Source: an uncultured bacterium
GTDB taxonomy: Bacteria; Bacteroidota; Bacteroidia; Bacteroidales; Muribaculaceae
Direction: 5' to 3'
DNA: 20,144 nucleotides
Assembly (NCBI GenBank): GCA_905214735.1
Contig: CAJMNI010000042.1
Span: 1-20,144, forward strand
In this document: positions 1 through 7,868 of the stretch, piece after piece
How positions within the stretch are numbered: position 1 is the stretch's first letter
Layout of the letters: every line of letters begins with the position of its first letter
Notes under the pieces: generated by a model
Databases searched by the model: none
What the model saw: only the letters and a program-made list of their open reading frames with translations
What the model was told of the DNA's origin: nothing
Made by a program: the position numbers and the translations under genes

Positions 1-15
1 AACGGATTAAACACT

Positions 16-31
16 CGGCTCCTCGGAGCCG
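16..31. other. Short 6-bp hairpin at left edge
   Basis: Positions 16-21 pair with 26-31 (CGGCTC with GAGCCG) around a 4-nt loop. An A-tract lies at 34-40, so on the minus strand the T-rich stretch comes before the stem, not after it. That is the wrong order for an intrinsic terminator in that direction. It may instead lie in the 5' leader of a minus-strand gene to the left, downstream of the candidate promoter at 73-80. Its role is unknown. Confidence 0.3.
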
Positions 32-72
32 CTAAAAAAATAACCGAAGTATTGTTTGGTGGTTTCTGATTG

Positions 73-80
73 CAAAGTTA
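73..80 (-). promoter_or_regulatory. Candidate -7 promoter element (minus strand)
   Basis: On the minus strand the 8 bases read TAACTTTG, an exact match to the Bacteroidetes sigma-factor -7 consensus TAnnTTTG. A TTTG lies only 12 nt upstream of it (plus 93-96), too close for a standard -33 element. If real, it would drive a gene beyond the left edge with a leader of more than 60 nt. The element is short and A/T-rich sequence produces it by chance, so support is weak. Confidence 0.3.
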
Positions 81-138
81 AACGAAACGAATCAAATTCT
101 GTTACCCCTTTTACGGATATATTTAACCATTTCAACGA

Positions 139-185
139 AAATAATGACAGGCAAACCGGATATAGCGGTTTGCCTGTCATTATTT
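139..185 (-). terminator. Strong hairpin terminator after the glycosyltransferase
   Basis: Positions 139-158 and 166-185 form a perfect 20-bp inverted repeat with a 7-nt loop. The central part is G/C-rich (GACAGGCAAACCG against its complement). Both outer ends are A/T-rich, so the transcript leaves the stem through a U-rich stretch in either direction. It begins 28 nt past the stop codon of the minus-strand glycosyltransferase and fits an intrinsic, possibly bidirectional, terminator. Confidence 0.8.
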
Positions 186-213
186 CTTTGTTAACCAATG
201 GAGGATGGCGCAA

Positions 214-948
214 TCAGACGAAATTTTTCTTGCAGAAGATGCTTCTGAGTTTAAGCGAAATGACTCCGAAGATAGCCTCGCCGAAGATGCTTGAATTCAT
301 CTTGGAAGTTCCAAGCTGACGGTTGACAAAAATGATCGGAATCTCCACAATCTTGCATTCCTTGAAATAAGACTTGAATTTCATTTCGATCTGGAAGGCA
401 TATCCCTTGAACCGGATGTTGTCGAGATTGAGCATGGTCAGCACGTTGCGGCGATAGCATACGAAACCTGCGGTGGCATCGCGTAGGGGCATCCGGGTGA
501 CGAGCCGCACATAAACAGATGCGAAATAAGACATGAGCACGCGTCCCATAGGCCAGTTCACGACGTTTACTCCAGACACATAACGTGATCCGACAGCCAC
601 GTCGGCGCCCCGGTCGCGGCATTCGTGATAGAGCTTCGGCAGATCTTTGGGATTGTGGGAGAAATCGGCGTCCATCTCAATCACATAGTCATATCCTCTC
701 TCTATGGCCCATTTGAAACCGTGGATATATGCAGTGCCGAGTCCGAGCTTGCCTGTGCGCGTTTCCATATACACCCTGTAGGGGTACTGCTCTATTTTTG
801 TGCGCACGGCGTCTTGAGTGCCGTCGGGGGAGGCATCGTCGATCACCAGCACATCAAATTCGTCTTCGAGCTGCATTACGGCGTCGATGATGCTTGAGAT
901 GTTTTCAATCTCGTTATAGGTCGGTATAATAACAAGTGCGTCGCTCAT
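214..948 (-). CDS. Polyprenol-phosphate mannose synthase-type GT2 glycosyltransferase
   Basis: A 244-aa family 2 glycosyltransferase of the dolichol/polyprenol-phosphate mannosyltransferase (DPM1-like) subgroup. These enzymes move a sugar from a nucleotide donor, usually GDP-mannose, to a polyprenyl phosphate at the cytoplasmic face of the membrane. Visible motifs in order: N-terminal VIIPTYNE (residues 6-13); the nucleotide-binding VIDDASPDGT (35-44); the metal-binding D93-A94-D95 within EMDADFSHNP; GSRYV (120-124); the acceptor-side DATAGF; RFKGYAFQIE; and NRQLGTSKM near the C-terminus. The length fits the short bacterial form without C-terminal membrane helices. The ATG at 946-948 begins directly before the conserved N-terminal strand. 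It is transcribed away from the hut operon and ends before a strong terminator. The exact sugar donor is inferred from the family. Confidence 0.9.
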   Translation of the reverse strand: MSDALVIIPTYNEIENISSIIDAVMQLEDEFDVLVIDDASPDGTQDAVRTKIEQYPYRVYMETRTGKLGLGTAYIHGFKWAIERGYDYVIEMDADFSHNPKDLPKLYHECRDRGADVAVGSRYVSGVNVVNWPMGRVLMSYFASVYVRLVTRMPLRDATAGFVCYRRNVLTMLNLDNIRFKGYAFQIEMKFKSYFKECKIVEIPIIFVNRQLGTSKMNSSIFGEAIFGVISLKLRSIFCKKNFV

Positions 949-975
949 TTTCTTGTTGACAAGAATTTATTAGCG

Positions 976-983
976 CAAAATTA
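976..983 (-). promoter_or_regulatory. Candidate -7 promoter element for the glycosyltransferase
   Basis: The minus strand reads TAATTTTG, an exact TAnnTTTG match, ending 27 nt before the glycosyltransferase ATG. That would give a leader of about 20 nt. I see no convincing -33 TTTG at the usual distance. Confidence 0.4.
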
Positions 984-1145
984 ATCAAAAATTTCCAACT
1001 ATTTGCTTTAATGCAATAACTTTTACAATGAATTTACATTTAGCGATTACTTTTTACACCCGAAATGAATTAAAATGCTCTATAATTGCCACTTTATCTA
1101 CAATTCAATTTCTTTAAATTCATATTTATTTTCATTCCGGCACGC

Positions 1146-1174
1146 TTTGGATTGAAGAATTTTTATTATTTTTG
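1146..1174 (+). promoter_or_regulatory. Candidate hut operon promoter
   Basis: TTTG at 1146-1149 and TATTTTTG at 1167-1174 match the Bacteroidetes -33 (TTTG) and -7 (TAnnTTTG) elements. The 17-nt gap is slightly short for the family norm of roughly 19-21. Transcription would start near 1180 and leave a leader of about 100 nt before hutU. That leader contains the T-rich repeats at 1221-1259. The rest of the 949-1285 gap is A/T-rich with no credible gene. Confidence 0.45.
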
Positions 1175-1220
1175 TGGGAAGAAACGTCCCGGCGACAACT
1201 GCAAATATAGCATTTTGTCG

Positions 1221-1259
1221 TTTTGGATATTTTTTGGATATTTTTTTGGATATTTTTTT
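1221..1259 (+). repeat. Three-copy GGATA/T-tract repeat in the hutU leader
   Basis: GGATA occurs three times, starting at 1225, 1236 and 1248, so spaced 11 and 12 nt, about one DNA helical turn. T-runs separate the copies and grow from 1231 to 1259 (6, then 8, then 7 consecutive T). It ends 26 nt before the hutU ATG. It could be a phased regulator-binding array, a ribosome standby or U-rich leader, or a slippage-prone simple repeat; the sequence alone does not decide. Confidence 0.6.
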
Positions 1260-1285
1260 GAGAACAAACCACACAAACCAATATC

Positions 1286-3283
1286 ATGAGCACAAAAAGA
1301 ATCACGCTTGACGCAGTCTGGCCTGAGATGCCTGAGTTTAAAGAGGGAATCCGCCGCGCTCCCGACCGCGGTTATACTCTCAATGATCAGAAAACAGTGA
1401 CCGCCCTGAAAAACGCGCTCCGTTATCTTCCGGAAGAACTTCATGAGAAAGCAGCTCCCGAATTCTTAGAGGAATTGCGCACACGCGGACGTATCTACGC
1501 CTATCGTTTCCGTCCGGAAGGCGACCTGAAGGCAAAACCGGTTGATGAATATAAAGGAAAATGTCTCGCCGGAAAAGCTTTCCAGGTGATGATCGACAAT
1601 AACCTCAGCTTCGACGTCGCTCTCTATCCTTACGAACTCGTGACATACGGAGAAACGGGACAGGTTTGCCAGAACTGGCTGCAATATCGCCTGATCAAGA
1701 AATATCTGGAAGAGCTCACCGAAGACCAGACTCTCGTAATGGAATCGGGTCATCCTCTCGGCCTTTTCCCCTCTCGCCCCGATGCGCCCCGCGTAATTAT
1801 CACCAACGCCATGATGGTCGGCATGTTCGACAATCTTCACGACTGGCATGAAGCCATGCAGATGGGTGTTGCCAACTATGGTCAGATGACGGCCGGCGGC
1901 TGGATGTATATCGGCCCGCAGGGCATTGTTCACGGAACATTCAATACGATTCTCAACGCCGGCCGCATGCGCCTCGGCGTGCCCGCCGACGGTGACCTCC
2001 GCGGCCATATCTTCGTTTCTTCCGGTCTCGGAGGAATGAGTGGCGCTCAGCCTAAGGCTGCTGAAATCGCCGGAGCGGCTGCTATCATTGCCGAAGTCGA
2101 CGAATCGCGCATAAAAACCCGCATGGACCAGGGATGGGTAAGCGTCAAGACAGATGACATCGCCGAAGCTTTCCGCCTCGCTCACGAAGCCATGAAAAAA
2201 AAGGAGCCGATCTCCATAGCATATCACGGCAACATCGTCGACCTGCTCGAATATGCCGTTGAGAAGAACGAGAAGATCGAACTCCTCAGCGACCAGACAA
2301 GCTGCCACGCTGTCTATGAAGGTGGCTATTGCCCCGCCGGCATCTCCTTCGAAGAGCGCACGCGTCTGCTCCATAACGATCCCGAAAAATTCCGTCACCT
2401 CGTCGACGAGACACTCCGCCGCCACTACAATGCCATCAAGACACTCGTGGCACGCGGCACATATTTCTTCGACTACGGCAACTCCTTCATGAAAGCGATT
2501 TACGACGCCGGAGTAAAGGAAATCTCAAAGAACGGCATCGATGAGAAAGATGGTTTCATCTGGCCTTCATACGTGGAGGATATCATGGGTCCGCTTCTGT
2601 TTGACTATGGTTATGGCCCCTTCCGTTGGGTATGCCTCAGCGGCAAGCATGAAGACCTCGTTAAGACCGACCATGCCGCAATGGAATGCATCGATCCCAA
2701 CCGCCGCGGCCAGGACCGCGACAACTGGATCTGGATCCGCGACGCTGAAAAGAACGCCCTCGTGGTCGGCACCCAGGCCCGCATCCTCTATCAGGACGCC
2801 ATGGGACGTCTCAACATAGCCCTGAAGTTCAACGATATGGTAAGAAAGGGAGAGGTCGGCCCGATCATGCTCGGCCGCGACCATCACGATGTCAGCGGTA
2901 CTGACTCACCTTTCCGCGAGACCTCCAATATCAAAGACGGTTCGAACGTCATGGCCGATATGGCTGTGCAGTGTTTCGCCGGCAACTGCGCAAGAGGCAT
3001 GAGCCTCGTGGCGCTTCATAATGGCGGCGGCGTCGGAATCGGCAAAGCCATCAACGGCGGCTTCGGCATGGTTTGCGACGGCAGCGACCGCGTCGACGAT
3101 ATCCTCCGCAAGGCTATGCTCTGGGATGTGATGGGCGGTGTGGCCAGAAGAAGCTGGGCACGCAACGAAAACGCCATGTCGACTGTCAAGGAATGGAACG
3201 ACACGCAGATGGAAAACGGTTTCTGCATCACGGAGCCCTTCCTTGCCGATGAAGATAAACTTCGCGAACTCCTGAAAAAATAA
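1286..3283 (+). CDS. hutU: Urocanate hydratase
   Basis: A 665-aa urocanase, the second enzyme of histidine degradation. It hydrates urocanate to 4-imidazolone-5-propionate with tightly bound NAD+ in the cytoplasm. Recognisable blocks include SGHPLGLFPS near residue 152, the NAD-binding glycine-rich stretch GLGGMSGAQPKAAEIAG (about 248-264), YHGNIVDLLEY, DQTSCHAVYEGGYCPAG, WPSYVEDIMGPLLFDYG with FRWVCLSGKHEDL, and GRDHHDVSGTDSPFRET. At about 665 aa it belongs to the long urocanase form, unlike the ~555-aa Pseudomonas/Bacillus type. The start at 1286 lies just after the T-rich leader, and the N-terminus reads directly into family sequence. It is the first gene of the operon; ftcD follows after 20 nt. 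No Shine-Dalgarno is evident. Confidence 0.97.
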   Translation: MSTKRITLDAVWPEMPEFKEGIRRAPDRGYTLNDQKTVTALKNALRYLPEELHEKAAPEFLEELRTRGRIYAYRFRPEGDLKAKPVDEYKGKCLAGKAFQVMIDNNLSFDVALYPYELVTYGETGQVCQNWLQYRLIKKYLEELTEDQTLVMESGHPLGLFPSRPDAPRVIITNAMMVGMFDNLHDWHEAMQMGVANYGQMTAGGWMYIGPQGIVHGTFNTILNAGRMRLGVPADGDLRGHIFVSSGLGGMSGAQPKAAEIAGAAAIIAEVDESRIKTRMDQGWVSVKTDDIAEAFRLAHEAMKKKEPISIAYHGNIVDLLEYAVEKNEKIELLSDQTSCHAVYEGGYCPAGISFEERTRLLHNDPEKFRHLVDETLRRHYNAIKTLVARGTYFFDYGNSFMKAIYDAGVKEISKNGIDEKDGFIWPSYVEDIMGPLLFDYGYGPFRWVCLSGKHEDLVKTDHAAMECIDPNRRGQDRDNWIWIRDAEKNALVVGTQARILYQDAMGRLNIALKFNDMVRKGEVGPIMLGRDHHDVSGTDSPFRETSNIKDGSNVMADMAVQCFAGNCARGMSLVALHNGGGVGIGKAINGGFGMVCDGSDRVDDILRKAMLWDVMGGVARRSWARNENAMSTVKEWNDTQMENGFCITEPFLADEDKLRELLKK

Positions 3284-3303
3284 CACAACCCGATTATCAA
3301 GAG

Positions 3304-5007
3304 ATGAAACAGATTATTGAGTGCGTGCCCAATTTCAGCGAGGGCCGCAACAAAGAGATAATAAAGGAAATCACAGATGCCATCACGTCGGCCGCTGATG
3401 TCAGCCTGCTTGACGTCGATCCCGGCGAAGCTACCAACAGGACGGTGGTAACATTCGTCGGAGAACCCGAGGCTGTTGTAGAGGCCGCTTTTCAGGGGAT
3501 AAAGAAGGCAGCCGAGGTCATCGACATGCGTCAGCATCACGGAGCCCATCCCCGCATGGGTGCGACAGATGTCTGCCCGCTTATTCCGGTCAGCGGCATC
3601 ACCCTCGAGGAATGCGCCGAACTGGCCCGGGGACTCGCAAAGCGTGTCGCCGACGAATTGGGCGTGCCGACATACTGCTACGAGGCGGCCGCCTTCACTC
3701 CCGAGCGCAAGAACCTCGCCGTTTGCCGCGCCGGAGAGTATGAGGCTCTTCCCGAAAAGATGAACCATGAGGGGAAAGGTCCCGACTTCGGCGACCGTCC
3801 CTTCGACGAGGCTGCCGCCCGCACCGGCGCAACGACAATCGGTGCCCGCGACTTCCTGATCGCCGTCAACTTCAATCTCAACACGACTTCCACCCGTCGC
3901 GCCAATGCCATTGCATTTGACGTTCGCGAGAAGGGTCGTCCGATGCGCGAAGGAGGAAAAGTGACCGGGAAACCGATGAAAGACGAGAATGGCAAACCTA
4001 TCATGATCCCCGGCACTCTGAAAGGCACCAAGGCTATCGGATGGTTTATCGACGAATATGGAATCGCCCAGGTTTCGATGAACATCACCGACATGCGGGA
4101 GACTCCGCTTCACAAAGCCTTCGATGAAGTGTGTCGTGCTGCCGCAGCCCGCGGACTGCGCGTCACCGGTACAGAGATCGTTGGACTGGTTCCGAAATCG
4201 GCTCTTATAGAGGCCGGCAAACATTATCTGCGCATGCAGCAGCGCTCGCTAGGCATTCCCGAGGCAGATATCATCAAGATGGCCGTGCGCTCCATGGGTC
4301 TTGACGAACTCAAGCCTTTCGTACCGGAAGAGAAAGTCGTGGAGTTTATGATTGAGAAGGGAAAAGAGAAAGGGAAAAAGCTGACCGACATGACTCTCAC
4401 GGCCTTCGCCGACGAGACGGCATCCGAATCGCCTGCTCCCGGCGGTGGTTCGATTGCCGCCTACATGGGTGCGCTCGGTGCGGCGCTCGGTGCAATGGTG
4501 GCCAATCTTTCCGCTCACAAGGCAGGCTGGGACGACCGTTGGGAAGAGTTTTCCGATGCTGCCGTTAAAGGCCGCGGCATTCTCGACCGACTGATTGCCC
4601 TTGTCGATGAAGACACGGAGGCTTTCAACCGCATAATGGCTGTTTTCGCTATGCCCAAATCCTCACCCGAGGAGAAAGCAGCCCGTTCGGCGGCGCTGCA
4701 GGAGGCAACGCTTTATGCCACGCAGGTTCCTCTGCGCACAATGAAGACCTCTTTTGAGGCATTCGACCTTCTTGATCAGATGGCAGCCAACGGCAACCCC
4801 GCTTCGATAAGCGATGTTGGCGTCGGTGCGCTTGCGGCCCGTTCAGCAGTGCTTGGCGCGCATCTCAACGTGAAGATCAACGCCGCCGGTCTGAAGGATC
4901 GTGAGAAAGCCGATGCAATTCTTGCCGAAGCTGCAAAAATTGCCGCTGATGCAGAGGAGCGTGAAAAGAAGGTGCTCTCCGCCGTCAATGCCATAATCGA
5001 CAAGTAA
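3304..5007 (+). CDS. ftcD: Bifunctional glutamate formimidoyltransferase / formimidoyl-THF cyclodeaminase
   Basis: A 567-aa fusion of two folate enzymes. The N-terminal part (about 1-300) is a formiminotransferase. It moves the formimino group from N-formimidoyl-L-glutamate to tetrahydrofolate, releasing glutamate. It starts with the hallmark ECVPNFSEGRN (6-16) and carries HHGAHPRMGATDVCPLIPV (78-96), whose H82 falls at the position of the proposed catalytic histidine of mammalian FTCD. A charged linker near 340-357 leads to the cyclodeaminase (about 358-567), with the PAPGGGS motif, AAYMGALGAALGAMVANLS and helical repeats. This domain converts 5-formimino-THF to 5,10-methenyl-THF and ammonia. 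The protein is slightly longer than the ~540-aa mammalian enzyme. It overlaps hutI by 1 nt (TAATG), so translation is probably coupled. It replaces the HutG or HutF routes used elsewhere. Confidence 0.96.
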   Translation: MKQIIECVPNFSEGRNKEIIKEITDAITSAADVSLLDVDPGEATNRTVVTFVGEPEAVVEAAFQGIKKAAEVIDMRQHHGAHPRMGATDVCPLIPVSGITLEECAELARGLAKRVADELGVPTYCYEAAAFTPERKNLAVCRAGEYEALPEKMNHEGKGPDFGDRPFDEAAARTGATTIGARDFLIAVNFNLNTTSTRRANAIAFDVREKGRPMREGGKVTGKPMKDENGKPIMIPGTLKGTKAIGWFIDEYGIAQVSMNITDMRETPLHKAFDEVCRAAAARGLRVTGTEIVGLVPKSALIEAGKHYLRMQQRSLGIPEADIIKMAVRSMGLDELKPFVPEEKVVEFMIEKGKEKGKKLTDMTLTAFADETASESPAPGGGSIAAYMGALGAALGAMVANLSAHKAGWDDRWEEFSDAAVKGRGILDRLIALVDEDTEAFNRIMAVFAMPKSSPEEKAARSAALQEATLYATQVPLRTMKTSFEAFDLLDQMAANGNPASISDVGVGALAARSAVLGAHLNVKINAAGLKDREKADAILAEAAKIAADAEEREKKVLSAVNAIIDK

Positions 5008-6248
5008 TGGAGAACAACATTCTTATAACCAATACGCGCGTAGTCACCCCTCTTGGCCGGACGGCCAAGAAGGGAAGGGCTATGGCGCAGCTCACGACAA
5101 TTGATAATGCCGCTATCCTGATCACCGACGGAAAGATCGATAAGATCGCCCCGATGTCGGAAATCAATTCGGAAAACTACAGCGGCACGCATCGCATTCT
5201 CGATGCAGAGGGAAGGGTTTCGCTTCCCGGGTTTGTCGATTCGCATACACATCTGATTTTCGGAGGCTACCGTCCCGACGAGTTCGAATGGCGTCTGAAA
5301 GGGGATTCCTATATGAGCATCATGGAGCGCGGCGGCGGAATACAGTCAACTGTCAACGCCACGCGCGTGGAATCGGCCGAGGATCTTCGCCGGAAGGCTC
5401 TCTGGTTTATCGACCGCATGGTTGATATGGGAGTCACCACCGTGGAAGCCAAAAGCGGCTACGGCCTCGACACTGAGTCGGAGATGAAGATGCTTGACGT
5501 GATTGACTCGATAGCATCAGATGAAAAGACCCCTCTGCAGGTTGTGGCCACATTTCTCGGAGCGCATGCCGTTCCCAAAGAGTATAAGGGGCGCACGGAT
5601 GAATATATCGATCTGATGATCCGCGAGATGCTTCCCGCCGCTAAGGGGAAGGCGCGTTTCTGCGACATATTCACTGAAAAGAATGTGTTTGAGATTGAAG
5701 AGTCGCGACGTTTCCTGAAGGCTGCAAAAGAGGCCGGTTTCGAACTGAAGTTGCATGCCGACGAGATAGTTACTCTCGGCGGTGCGGAACTCGCCGCCGA
5801 ACTCGGAGCCGTTTCGGCCGACCATCTTCTGCATGTGAGCGACGAGGGTGTTGTCCGTATGGCCGAAGCCGGTGTGGTTGCCACTCTGCTTCCGCTCACA
5901 GCTTTCGCCCTCAACGAACCTTACGCTCCGGCCAGAAAGTTTATCGAGGCTGGTGCGGCCGTGGCGCTTGCCACCGACCTCAATCCCGGAAGCTGCTTCT
6001 CGGGCTCTATTCCTCTCACAATAGCGCTTGCTTGCATTTACATGCACATGAGCATTGAAGAGACAATCACAGCGCTCACCCTCAACGGAGCCGCCGCAGT
6101 CGGCCTCGCCGACGAGACCGGCTCGCTCGAGGAGGGAAAAAGGGGAGATGTCGCCATTCTCGAATTTGACAACATCAACTATCTTCCGTATTATGTGGGA
6201 ATGAACTGCGTGCGCAATGTCGTGAGCCGCGGCAGACTTGTAAAATGA
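5007..6248 (+). CDS. hutI: Imidazolonepropionase
   Basis: A 413-aa amidohydrolase-superfamily enzyme that opens the ring of 4-imidazolone-5-propionate to N-formimidoyl-L-glutamate, the substrate of ftcD. Visible features: an N-terminal beta-sandwich half; the metal-binding FVDSHTHLIFGG with H80 and H82; GGGIQSTVNATR (substrate loop); EAKSGYGLD; FLGAHAVP; LKLHADE with H250; SADHLLH; and ATDLNPGSCFSGS carrying the metal-ligand aspartate. The C-terminal half ends the sandwich with GKRGDVAIL. Length is typical of HutI. The ATG overlaps the ftcD stop by one base and the stop codon overlaps the hutH start as ATGA, so three consecutive genes are translationally linked. Confidence 0.96.
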   Translation: MENNILITNTRVVTPLGRTAKKGRAMAQLTTIDNAAILITDGKIDKIAPMSEINSENYSGTHRILDAEGRVSLPGFVDSHTHLIFGGYRPDEFEWRLKGDSYMSIMERGGGIQSTVNATRVESAEDLRRKALWFIDRMVDMGVTTVEAKSGYGLDTESEMKMLDVIDSIASDEKTPLQVVATFLGAHAVPKEYKGRTDEYIDLMIREMLPAAKGKARFCDIFTEKNVFEIEESRRFLKAAKEAGFELKLHADEIVTLGGAELAAELGAVSADHLLHVSDEGVVRMAEAGVVATLLPLTAFALNEPYAPARKFIEAGAAVALATDLNPGSCFSGSIPLTIALACIYMHMSIEETITALTLNGAAAVGLADETGSLEEGKRGDVAILEFDNINYLPYYVGMNCVRNVVSRGRLVK

Positions 6249-7792
6249 CTAACCTTAAGAACAAAACAACATCAATCATGGATAAACTGAAAGAATATGC
6301 CATCGGTTCGTCGGATCTGACTTATGATCTGATCGAACGCATTCTCAACGACGGCACCAAACTTGTGCTCGGCGACGAAGCACGCAAAAAAATCGAACAT
6401 TGCCGCGAATATCTCGATCGCAAAACAGATGAAAATACTGTGCCAATTTATGGCGTGACCACAGGTTTCGGATCGCTTTGCAACAAGCATATATCGGCCG
6501 ACCAGCTCTCCACCCTTCAGGAGAATCTCGTGAAGAGCCACAGCTGCAGCGTCGGCGTACCTGTCGACAAGGTTATCGTGAAGCTGATGCTTCTGCTTAA
6601 GGCCCACGCCCTCTCCAAGGGTTTCAGCGGCGTGCAGGTTCAGACCGTAGAGAGAATTCTCGATTTCTATAACAATGATGTGATTCCGGTGGTCAACGAC
6701 CGAGGATCGCTCGGTGCGTCGGGCGACCTTGCACCTCTTGCAAACCTCTTCCTGCCGCTGATTGGCGAGGGTGAGGTTTTCTTCCGCGGACGTCGCGTGC
6801 GCAGTTTCGAGATGCTCAACGAGATGGGCTGGAGCCCCATCAAGCTTAAATCGAAAGAGGGTCTCGCTCTGCTCAACGGAACCCAGTTCATGAGCGCCAA
6901 CGGAATCAAGGCTTTGATCGACGGCTGGCATCTGGTGAATTGCTTCGACCTCTTCGGAGCGATGAGCCTCGAGGCTTTCGACGGTCGCATCGAGCCTTTC
7001 TGGGATTGCATCCAGCAGGTGCGTCCTCACGCAGGCCAGATTGAAACGGGTCGCGTGTTCCGTGCAATTCTTGAAGGCAGCGAGATCATCAAGCAGAAGA
7101 AGGAGCATGTTCAGGATCCTTATTCCTTCAGATGCATCCCGCAGGTCCACGGCGCCGTGAAAGACGCAATGATCCATGTCACCAACGTGCTTCACATCGA
7201 GATCAACTCGGTCACCGACAACCCGACGGTTTATCCTGACGAGGACCTCGTGGTTTCGGGAGGCAATTTCCATGGCGAACCACTCGCACTCGCATTCGAC
7301 TATATGGGTGTGGCTCTTGCCGAGCTCGGTAACATATCCGAACGCCGTGTGGCCCAGCTTATTCTTGGTCTGCGCGGTCTTCCGGAGTTCCTCGTTGCCA
7401 AACCGGGCCTCAACTCGGGCTTCATGATTCCGCAGTATGCCGCCGCTTCTATGGTAAGCCAGAACAAGATGTATGCATGGCCTGCTTCCTGCGATTCTAT
7501 CGTAAGTTCGAATGGTCAGGAAGACCTTGTTTCGATGGGCGCCAACGCCGCGACGAAGCTGCATAAACTTGTTGCAAACCTGAAATATATCGCCGGCATC
7601 GAGCTTATGAACGCCGCCCAGGCAATTGAATTCAGACGTCCTCTCAAGTCGTCACCTGTGATTGAGGATCTTCTCGCCGCTTATCGCAAGGAAGTTCCTT
7701 TCGTGGAAGATGATGTCGTCATGGCCAATTATATTGCCAAGACAATGGCATTCCTCGACCATTTCGAGGTTCACTGCCCGAAAAAAGATTAA
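6245..7792 (+). CDS. hutH: Histidine ammonia-lyase (histidase)
   Basis: A 515-aa aromatic amino acid lyase that removes ammonia from L-histidine to give urocanate, the first step of the pathway. The catalytic electrophile MIO forms from the A158-S159-G160 triad seen in GSLGASGDLAPLANLFLPL. Other marks are the catalytic tyrosine in YGVTTGFGSLCN (Y69), ALLNGTQFMSAN, VTDNPTVYPDEDLVVSGGNFHGEPLA and QEDLVSMGANAATKL. The ATG at 6245 overlaps the hutI stop (ATGA), favouring coupling. A second ATG at 6278 (giving MDKLKEYAIG) would make a 504-aa protein and is also possible. The gene is last in the operon, although it acts first, and is followed by a hairpin at 7810-7843. Confidence 0.96.
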   Translation: MTNLKNKTTSIMDKLKEYAIGSSDLTYDLIERILNDGTKLVLGDEARKKIEHCREYLDRKTDENTVPIYGVTTGFGSLCNKHISADQLSTLQENLVKSHSCSVGVPVDKVIVKLMLLLKAHALSKGFSGVQVQTVERILDFYNNDVIPVVNDRGSLGASGDLAPLANLFLPLIGEGEVFFRGRRVRSFEMLNEMGWSPIKLKSKEGLALLNGTQFMSANGIKALIDGWHLVNCFDLFGAMSLEAFDGRIEPFWDCIQQVRPHAGQIETGRVFRAILEGSEIIKQKKEHVQDPYSFRCIPQVHGAVKDAMIHVTNVLHIEINSVTDNPTVYPDEDLVVSGGNFHGEPLALAFDYMGVALAELGNISERRVAQLILGLRGLPEFLVAKPGLNSGFMIPQYAAASMVSQNKMYAWPASCDSIVSSNGQEDLVSMGANAATKLHKLVANLKYIAGIELMNAAQAIEFRRPLKSSPVIEDLLAAYRKEVPFVEDDVVMANYIAKTMAFLDHFEVHCPKKD

Positions 7793-7809
7793 ATCAGCAG
7801 TATTTTACG

Positions 7810-7843
7810 ATATGCCCTTCGTCAACTATGTCGAGGGGCATAT
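7810..7843 (+). terminator. Hairpin after hutH, likely operon terminator
   Basis: Positions 7810-7821 pair with 7832-7843 in a 12-bp stem, with one G-T wobble (7818/7835) and a 10-nt loop. The following bases (TGTTGTTATAAT) are U-rich but broken by G, so termination may be incomplete. It begins 17 nt past the hutH stop and ends 25 nt before the nitroreductase ATG. Confidence 0.6.
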
Positions 7844-7868
7844 TGTTGTTATAATAAAATATATAATC

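Noticed and set aside
7..319. Small open frames on both strands at the left edge (68 and 87 aa)
   Set aside because: They run through the perfect terminator hairpin and the glycosyltransferase end; no family resemblance.
1466..2425. Minus-strand open frame (319 aa) inside hutU
   Set aside because: Antisense to urocanase with no domain features.
3016..4224. Long minus-strand open frame (402 aa) across hutU and ftcD
   Set aside because: It is antisense to two well-supported enzymes with clear motifs, has no recognisable domain, and is explained by codon bias of the coding strand.
6272..7564. Long minus-strand open frame (430 aa) inside hutH
   Set aside because: Antisense shadow of histidase; low-complexity composition rich in His, Glu and Arg, with no family resemblance.
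7662..7868. N-terminal extension of the nitroreductase frame into hutH
   Set aside because: The extra 69 residues overlap hutH out of frame and do not resemble nitroreductases; the ATG at 7869 matches the family start.
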